A stretch of 64,000 nt of DNA, from positions 3,831,296 to 3,895,295 of the forward strand of contig NZ_HG322949.1 in the NCBI RefSeq assembly GCF_000723165.1, written 5' to 3'. The DNA is from Janthinobacterium agaricidamnosum NBRC 102515 = DSM 9628 (GTDB lineage Bacteria; Pseudomonadota; Gammaproteobacteria; Burkholderiales; Burkholderiaceae_D). The notes beneath the pieces were generated by a model. The model was not told where the DNA came from, did not search any database, and saw only the letters and a list, made by a program, of their open reading frames with translations. Numbering within the stretch: the first letter of the stretch is position 1; each line of letters opens with the position of its first letter. This document shows positions 58,853 to 64,000 of this stretch, one piece after another. The position numbers and the translations under genes are program-made.

Positions 58853-59044
58853 ATGCTTGAATTACAAGTCGAAAACATGAGCTGCGGCCACTGCGTCAGT
58901 TCGGTCACCAAGGCAGTACTGGCGCTCGATCCGCAAGCCAAGGTGACGGTCGACCTGGCCGCCAAAAAAGTGGCGGTCGACTCCGCCGCGCCAGTGGCCG
59001 ATATTCGCTCGGCGATCGTCGAAGCGGGTTATCCCGTCAATTAA
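58853..59044 (+). CDS. copZ: Copper chaperone CopZ-like, heavy-metal-associated domain
   Basis: A 63-residue HMA domain (LELQVENMSCGHCVSSVTKA) with the metal motif MSCGHC and beta-alpha-beta-beta-alpha-beta order ending AIVEAGYPVN. It carries cytosolic Cu(I) to a P-type ATPase; neither copA nor cueR is in the window. ATG 58853 is preceded by CAGGAG. Expression should follow copper through the promoter at 58791-58821. Confidence 0.92.
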   Translation: MLELQVENMSCGHCVSSVTKAVLALDPQAKVTVDLAAKKVAVDSAAPVADIRSAIVEAGYPVN

Positions 59045-59215
59045 TCACGCATCCAGTTCCGGATAGTGACGGAAGATGGCCTCTTTACTGCACGGCAATC
59101 TCCGCTTCGATGCCAGGTAGCGCTGGATACGCGGCTGCCGTGCGACTTGCCCACGCAAGTCCATGTCGATGATGAGCGGCGCCGCCAGCCGATGCCCGCT
59201 ACAACCGGGCATCTA

Positions 59216-61396
59216 TTAAAAGTCGACTGTGGCGCCGATTTCAACCGTCCTGAGAGGCGCCAGCAATACCTGGCTGCTCGCGCGTCCGCCATAATCCGCA
59301 TACAGCTTGTTGCTCAAATTACGCACGCGTAGCGTGAGCGCAGCATGGTTGATCCGATAAGTAATGCCTGCGTCAGCCGTAGTATGCCCGTTGATCCGGA
59401 TCTGGTTCGCCGTGTCGGTAAACATGTGACCGGTATGATTCAGCCCCAGGAAGAGTTCCGCCGGCAGCGCATCAGGTTTCCAGGTTGAAAAGACATTGTA
59501 AACCCGCTCGGGGACATTGGTCGGCATGTTGCCGATGCGCGAAACTCCCCCCGCTTCGATCAGGTTGTCGAAGCGGGCCCGTAATATCGCTGCGTTGCCT
59601 GACAGACTCCACTGCCGTGTCGCACGCCATGCGGCTGTGAATTCCAGGCCTTGTGACGATTGCTTTCCGTTATTGACTGTCAGCGCCGCATTGTTCGGGT
59701 CGCGCGACAGCACATTGTCCAGTTCGATGCGGTACAGTGCGGCCGTCCAGCTCAGGCGCGCATCTTGCGAACTTTGCTTGAAGCCGATCTCGGCCTGCTT
59801 GCCGCGGGATTGCTCAAATGCGGTATTGGCTGCCGAGTACAGGAAAAGCGTGCTGACCGGCAGCGTGGCGGTGGTGTACTGGGCGTAAGCGCTGCTCGTC
59901 TGGTCGAAGTCATACACGCCGCCCAGACGTGCCGACGTCGCGTTCAGCGTGGTGCCGAAGGCGCTGAAGCTGCCGGTGTTCAAATCACGGACAGAACGAT
60001 CGAGGCTGGTATGGTCATAACGTAAGCCACTGACCAGCGTAAAGCGTTCACCCAGTTTCAGCGCGTCTTCCATGAACAGCGCCGCGCTGTTGATATCGGT
60101 CGTGGTATCGGTCCGGTTGCCGGCGCCGCCAGAGAGCACCGGCGATGGGTTGAACAGTCCGACCTGGGGCGCCAGGGCGGAGGTGGTCAACAGCGCGCGG
60201 GTGGCATTACTGCCGTCGGAGAACCGTCGTTCGCTATCAAACCCGGTCTTGCCCAGCTCCGCGCCGGCGACGAAACGGTTGCCGAAGCCGGCAATAGTGC
60301 CTTGGTGAGTGACATCAAAACGGTCGGATACATAATGCTGCGCGTGAGTAATCAAGGTCTGGTCACGCACGATGCTATCCGGACTCGTGAAAACGGCGCT
60401 CTCGGAATTCTTGAACAGGCGCTGCGCCTGATTGAGCGCCAATTCATTTTGCCAGCGCCATCCCGGCCCAATATTTCCGCTCAGCTTGATTCTTCCCCAA
60501 TAGGTTTCGGAACTGTTTTCGTTGTCCTGGACGTTGTAGTTATTTCCGGCAATGCGGCGATCGATGACGCGGCCATCCGGCGTACTCACCACGCCGGTCG
60601 GTTCCGTCGAAAACGCGCGAGGCACCAGCGGCGTGCCGAAATAGCCTTTGTTGTTGTCCTTCAAGTAGTCCAGGCTCAATTCAACCTTGATATCGCCCGG
60701 CCCGTCGAAGCGGACGGCGCCGGTCAGGTGATCAATTTTCTCTCCAGCATTGGGCACCGTGCCCAGTTTGCTTTCATTGTGGCTATAGTCCAGCCGGTAA
60801 GCGCCATTGGCGCCGACGGCTCCGCCCAGGTCCACGGCGGCACGCAGCGCGCCGTGGCTGCCGTAGGACAGCATGGCCTGCCGGCTGGTGCTGCGCTCGG
60901 GTTTGCGGGTCACGACGTTGACGATGCCGCCAATCGCGGTATCGCCGTTCAGTACGGAGGCCGGTCCCTTCAGAATGTCGATGCGCTCGTAGTTCCATGT
61001 GTCTTCGACGCGGTTCGTGATGCCGGCGGCGGAACTGCGCATGCCGTCGTACAGGAACAGCACGTTGCTGAAACCGCGCATAGACAAGCTCGCCGGCGCC
61101 GACGGCGGATTGCCGCCGCTCACGCCGGCCGCGCCGCGCAACGCGTCCAGCACGGTACGGTCGCCCCGTTCCTGCATGGTGTCCTGGGTGATCACTTCCA
61201 CCGACGCCGGCGTTTCGCGCAGCGTCAGTCCGAGCCTGCTGGCGCTTCCGGCATTGGTATCCAATGTCGCCATGCCGCTGTCACGCGTGCCTGGCACTTC
61301 GATCACCGTTACCGGATGCGGCGCGACCTCCTGGGCCCCTACCGTACCGGCGCTCATCATCGCCAATGCGGCGGCCTTGTATACCTGGATGTTCAT
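59216..61396 (-). CDS. TonB-dependent siderophore-type receptor
   Basis: A 726-residue outer-membrane receptor from ATG 61396. Signal peptide ends near SAGTVGAQE. The plug has LTLRETPASVEVITQDTMQE and a typical GFSNVLFLYDGMRSSAAGI, then a 22-strand barrel ending LRTVEIGATVDF with the terminal Phe. It is of the ferric-siderophore class, but the ligand is unknown. It lies 47 bp downstream of two ABC-2 permeases on the same strand and is probably co-transcribed with them. No Fur box is evident in that gap. Confidence 0.93.
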   Translation of the reverse strand: MNIQVYKAAALAMMSAGTVGAQEVAPHPVTVIEVPGTRDSGMATLDTNAGSASRLGLTLRETPASVEVITQDTMQERGDRTVLDALRGAAGVSGGNPPSAPASLSMRGFSNVLFLYDGMRSSAAGITNRVEDTWNYERIDILKGPASVLNGDTAIGGIVNVVTRKPERSTSRQAMLSYGSHGALRAAVDLGGAVGANGAYRLDYSHNESKLGTVPNAGEKIDHLTGAVRFDGPGDIKVELSLDYLKDNNKGYFGTPLVPRAFSTEPTGVVSTPDGRVIDRRIAGNNYNVQDNENSSETYWGRIKLSGNIGPGWRWQNELALNQAQRLFKNSESAVFTSPDSIVRDQTLITHAQHYVSDRFDVTHQGTIAGFGNRFVAGAELGKTGFDSERRFSDGSNATRALLTTSALAPQVGLFNPSPVLSGGAGNRTDTTTDINSAALFMEDALKLGERFTLVSGLRYDHTSLDRSVRDLNTGSFSAFGTTLNATSARLGGVYDFDQTSSAYAQYTTATLPVSTLFLYSAANTAFEQSRGKQAEIGFKQSSQDARLSWTAALYRIELDNVLSRDPNNAALTVNNGKQSSQGLEFTAAWRATRQWSLSGNAAILRARFDNLIEAGGVSRIGNMPTNVPERVYNVFSTWKPDALPAELFLGLNHTGHMFTDTANQIRINGHTTADAGITYRINHAALTLRVRNLSNKLYADYGGRASSQVLLAPLRTVEIGATVDF

Positions 61397-61443
61397 TTTT
61401 TCCATTCTCCCGTTATGGACATTGACTAATTTTTTTGTATGGA

Positions 61444-62910
61444 TCAGACGACTTGATAGCGGCGCAGGCGCCAGCCGGCAAAGGCCAGCAGCAACAGGCA
61501 CGGCGCGAGTAGCTGCGCCAGTGCGAGCAAGGCCCCGTGCCTGACGACCGCGCTGTCTTCCTCGCGCCAGCTGAAGCGCGGGATGTTGGCGAAATCTGCC
61601 ACGGCAAGGGCCTTGCCGGCATCGATGCGGCTAAAGAAAAATTGCTTCCAGGCGGCGTGATAGTCCGACGTTTGCTGCATGAACCAGGCATGCCGGCGTT
61701 GTCCGGTACCGGCCAGGGCGCTCATCGCTTCAGCAGCCACTGCCGCCGGCGACAGGAAGCTGTAGCGCACCACCAGCGCCTGGCGCCGATCTTGCTGGCG
61801 ATCAAAACGGGCAAGCTCGGGAGCGATCTTTTGGTCGACTTCGCGCTCGATGAAGAACATGCCGCGCAGCCGCCCCGCCATCTGGATGCTGCCATCTTTC
61901 GGCACCAGTACGCCGGGCTTGCCGACATGGGCATAATCCGTGCTGAGCAGCTTGTTGTTGCGCGCCATGGCCTCGGCGGTCAGTACCCTGGTGCGTGTCG
62001 CCAGCTCGGCACGCGATGGCGACGGCAGCGCCAGGTTCACCGCCAGATTCAGAAAGGCCGGCAATACCAGTACCAGCGTGACCCATGCAATGATCAGCAC
62101 CATCGCGTTGGTCGCCGACGACTTGCCGCACGCATTGACCGCCAACACCAGCGCAAACCAGAACAAGGCATAGATGCCAACCGTGGCCAGCCAGTACAAC
62201 GGGGCCAGCAAACTGCCGCCCAGCGCGCCTGGCTGCGCCAGTAACAAGGTGATGGCCGGCACCAGCACCGCCAAGGCCAGCAAGATCCCGGCCCGGCTGA
62301 CGACCTTACCTATCAGCAATGTCCACAGCGCCAGCGGTTGCGACATCAGCAGGCGCAGCGTGCCGCTTTCCCGTTCGCCCGACAACAGGTTGTAGCCCAG
62401 CGCAAAGATCAGGAAAGGCAGCAGGTAGACCACCACAAAGGACAGGTCGAAATGGCCGCTAAGCAAATTCCACGGATTTTCGATATCGTTGTTGCCGATG
62501 AAGCTGATCTTGCTTTCGTAAGTCACCTTATATTGGCTGGGAAACAAATCATCTTGTCCCAATGCGATCGCCGCCAGCGGCGCAGGCGGCAGGATGGCGT
62601 GGTGCGCACCGTAGCCGCCGCCCATATGGGTCGGATCGGCGGGATTGTCGAACGGGCCAGGTAGGATGTCGCCAGTCATGATGTGTTCGAGCTTGACCAA
62701 TTGCTGCGCACGCCGCTGCAGGTCGTCATGCACGATGGCCGCCTGGGCAACCCTGTGCAGCGTAGCCTGGTGGATGCCGTTCGACAGGGCATAGCCTATC
62801 AGCAGCAGGAACACGATACTGACCACCCAGAAGCTGCGGTCCGCCGCGAGCAGGCGCAGCTCCTCGGCCATCACCATGCGCAGACGGCGCGTTTGAGAGT
62901 TTTTTTTCAT
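61444..62910 (-). CDS. ABC-2 type permease, DUF3526 family
   Basis: A 488-residue membrane protein. Helix at about residues 28-45 (DRSFWVVSIVFLLLIGYALS), a long periplasmic part, and five to six helices from about 165 to 300 (LSFVVVYLLPFLIFALGYNL, LLSGERESGTLRLLMSQPLA, then VLIIAWVTLVLVLPAFLNLA), and a last helix near the C-terminus (LLAPCLLLLAFAGWRL). The LLSGERESGTLRLLMS motif marks NosY/GldF-like exporters. It is 8 bp downstream of a second permease of the same type, with which it should form a heterodimer. Confidence 0.85.
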   Translation of the reverse strand: MKKNSQTRRLRMVMAEELRLLAADRSFWVVSIVFLLLIGYALSNGIHQATLHRVAQAAIVHDDLQRRAQQLVKLEHIMTGDILPGPFDNPADPTHMGGGYGAHHAILPPAPLAAIALGQDDLFPSQYKVTYESKISFIGNNDIENPWNLLSGHFDLSFVVVYLLPFLIFALGYNLLSGERESGTLRLLMSQPLALWTLLIGKVVSRAGILLALAVLVPAITLLLAQPGALGGSLLAPLYWLATVGIYALFWFALVLAVNACGKSSATNAMVLIIAWVTLVLVLPAFLNLAVNLALPSPSRAELATRTRVLTAEAMARNNKLLSTDYAHVGKPGVLVPKDGSIQMAGRLRGMFFIEREVDQKIAPELARFDRQQDRRQALVVRYSFLSPAAVAAEAMSALAGTGQRRHAWFMQQTSDYHAAWKQFFFSRIDAGKALAVADFANIPRFSWREEDSAVVRHGALLALAQLLAPCLLLLAFAGWRLRRYQVV

Positions 62911-62918
62911 GATATGTC

Positions 62919-64000
62919 TTAAAAAGCGCGCTGGCGCGCGCTAGCTTGCCATGCAAAAACGACGGCCAGCAGCAGCGCGACGCACAAGGACAGCCAGCTG
63001 CGCCAGCTGCGCTGTATCGCCCAGCCGGCGGCTGGCGGGTGGTAGTCGAAGGCCGGGATGCGTTGCCATAATTCCGGTCCGGATTGGTAGGCGAAGTGCT
63101 GCCCCCCCAGTACGTCGGCGTGCTGTACCAGATCTGCGCTGACAATGTCCTGTATCAGCCGCCGATGCTGTTCCGCCGCCGTCGTAAAACTGCGGTGATG
63201 CCCGAAGTCGGTTCCCGCCGCATTCGTCGACAGCGCACGCATCGCCAGCATCGGCAGCAAGGCGCCGCTCCATTCCTGCACGCTTTGCTGGCGCTCCCAG
63301 GTGTCCCACAGCCGGCCGAAATTGCGATCGTAAACCGGATAGCTGGCGTGATCGTCCAACTGAAGGGCAAGCCCCCACTTGGACAGCGGCACGTCGCGTC
63401 CCCAGCGCTCGGTGGTCCCGAAATTCGCTTGCCACAAACGATCGGAGGTGGCTTTCAGGTCGGCGTCGAGTTGATGATTGAATTCAAGCCGGGTCGGCGT
63501 CGGATAGAGCCGACGCGACAGTTCAGCGATCACGCGCGGCGCGATCACCGCGTTAGCGATCCACAGCGCGAGCAATACCGTGATCGCGACGCGCGAGGTC
63601 GATGCCGCTGCCGACGTGCCCAGGGTCAGGAAGACGAAGACGGCCAGATACAGGCAGTAGCACAGCACCAGCAGGCAGAAACGCAGCAGCGTATCGGCGC
63701 CGGCGCCAGGATCCGCCGCGACCATGGCGGCGATGCCGGCAATCACGCCCGCCGGCGCCAGCAAAATAATCAGGCTGAGTCCAAGCGCGCCCGCCTTGCC
63801 CCACAACATGCGCGAGGCCGGCACGCCAAGGCTCATCGACTGGCGCAGAATACCTTGCTCGCGCTCCCCGGCAAAGGCGTTAAAGCCCAGCACGATCACC
63901 AGCAGCGGCCCAAGTACCTGCAGGATCCAGCCGGCCGACAGGTCGCCAAAGCGTTGCAGGCCGGTGGCGTCCTGCGCCGGCCGGAACATCACCTCGCTCT
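62919..64000 (-). CDS. ABC-2 type permease, DUF3526 family (5' end outside window)
   Basis: At least 360 residues are in view and the frame stays open to the right edge, so the true start is outside. The motif AFAGEREQGILRQSMSLGVP, five helices from about residue 30 to 150 and a final helix (SWLSLCVALLLAVVFAWQAS) match the downstream permease. The substrate-facing periplasmic domain lies between. An ABC ATPase gene would be expected just outside the window to the right. Confidence 0.8.
   Translation of the reverse strand, partial: SEVMFRPAQDATGLQRFGDLSAGWILQVLGPLLVIVLGFNAFAGEREQGILRQSMSLGVPASRMLWGKAGALGLSLIILLAPAGVIAGIAAMVAADPGAGADTLLRFCLLVLCYCLYLAVFVFLTLGTSAAASTSRVAITVLLALWIANAVIAPRVIAELSRRLYPTPTRLEFNHQLDADLKATSDRLWQANFGTTERWGRDVPLSKWGLALQLDDHASYPVYDRNFGRLWDTWERQQSVQEWSGALLPMLAMRALSTNAAGTDFGHHRSFTTAAEQHRRLIQDIVSADLVQHADVLGGQHFAYQSGPELWQRIPAFDYHPPAAGWAIQRSWRSWLSLCVALLLAVVFAWQASARQRAF

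Overview
The window looks like a chromosomal segment of a high-GC betaproteobacterium of the Burkholderiales, most probably the Oxalobacteraceae (Janthinobacterium/Duganella/Massilia type). This is inferred from gene content: a Burkholderiales-type trimeric porin, a Bug receptor with TctDE, AcrAB- and EmrAB-type efflux sets, a KaiC-like ATPase beside a hybrid histidine kinase, an arn cluster, and an AlaA aminotransferase next to homoserine dehydrogenase.

Positions 1-11472 are one end of a temperate phage or phage-derived element that abuts the 3' end of tRNA-Pro(GGG). It has a lambda-like early layout. A CI-like repressor and a Cro/YdaS-like gene diverge around an operator. A leftward operon then runs through a replication initiator of the O type, the DnaB helicase and a probable Q antiterminator. 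Six 19-bp palindromic iterons plus a T-rich tract lie inside the O gene and look like the replication origin. Rightward of the repressor, an ORF6N protein is followed by a chain of ten small genes joined by 4-bp stop/start overlaps, ending in an AlpA-like regulator. No integrase and no structural genes are visible, so the element is cut by the window edge, decayed, or satellite-like.

Positions 11473-35328 hold tRNA-Pro with a UUCG-loop terminator; a tripartite RND efflux operon with a TetR regulator and an operator-like palindrome in its promoter; a KaiC/hybrid kinase pair; an alpha/beta hydrolase; an MFS-PlsC fusion; a small beta-barrel protein; and a nutrient-uptake block. That block contains an AbrB-family membrane protein, an Fbp-like ABC importer, a Bug receptor and a porin, and diverges from the TctD/TctE two-component system.

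Positions 35507-46381 hold hom and alaA on the minus strand, then a plus-strand cluster for 4-amino-4-deoxy-L-arabinose modification of lipid A (Mth938-like gene, arnT, arnB, arnC, ArnA as two separate proteins, arnD) and a Bcp-type peroxiredoxin.

Positions 46671-64000 hold a PIN-PhoH protein; an ECF sigma factor with its NrsF-type anti-sigma factor; a beta-propeller lipoprotein whose upstream region carries the same GTAACC-N16-CGAA element as the sigma operon; an EmrAB-type efflux locus with an HxlR regulator and repeated ACTTGCA half-sites; a thiolase; a bestrophin-like channel; a copper chaperone behind a textbook CueR-type promoter; and a TonB-dependent receptor downstream of two ABC-2 permeases, the last of which runs off the window.
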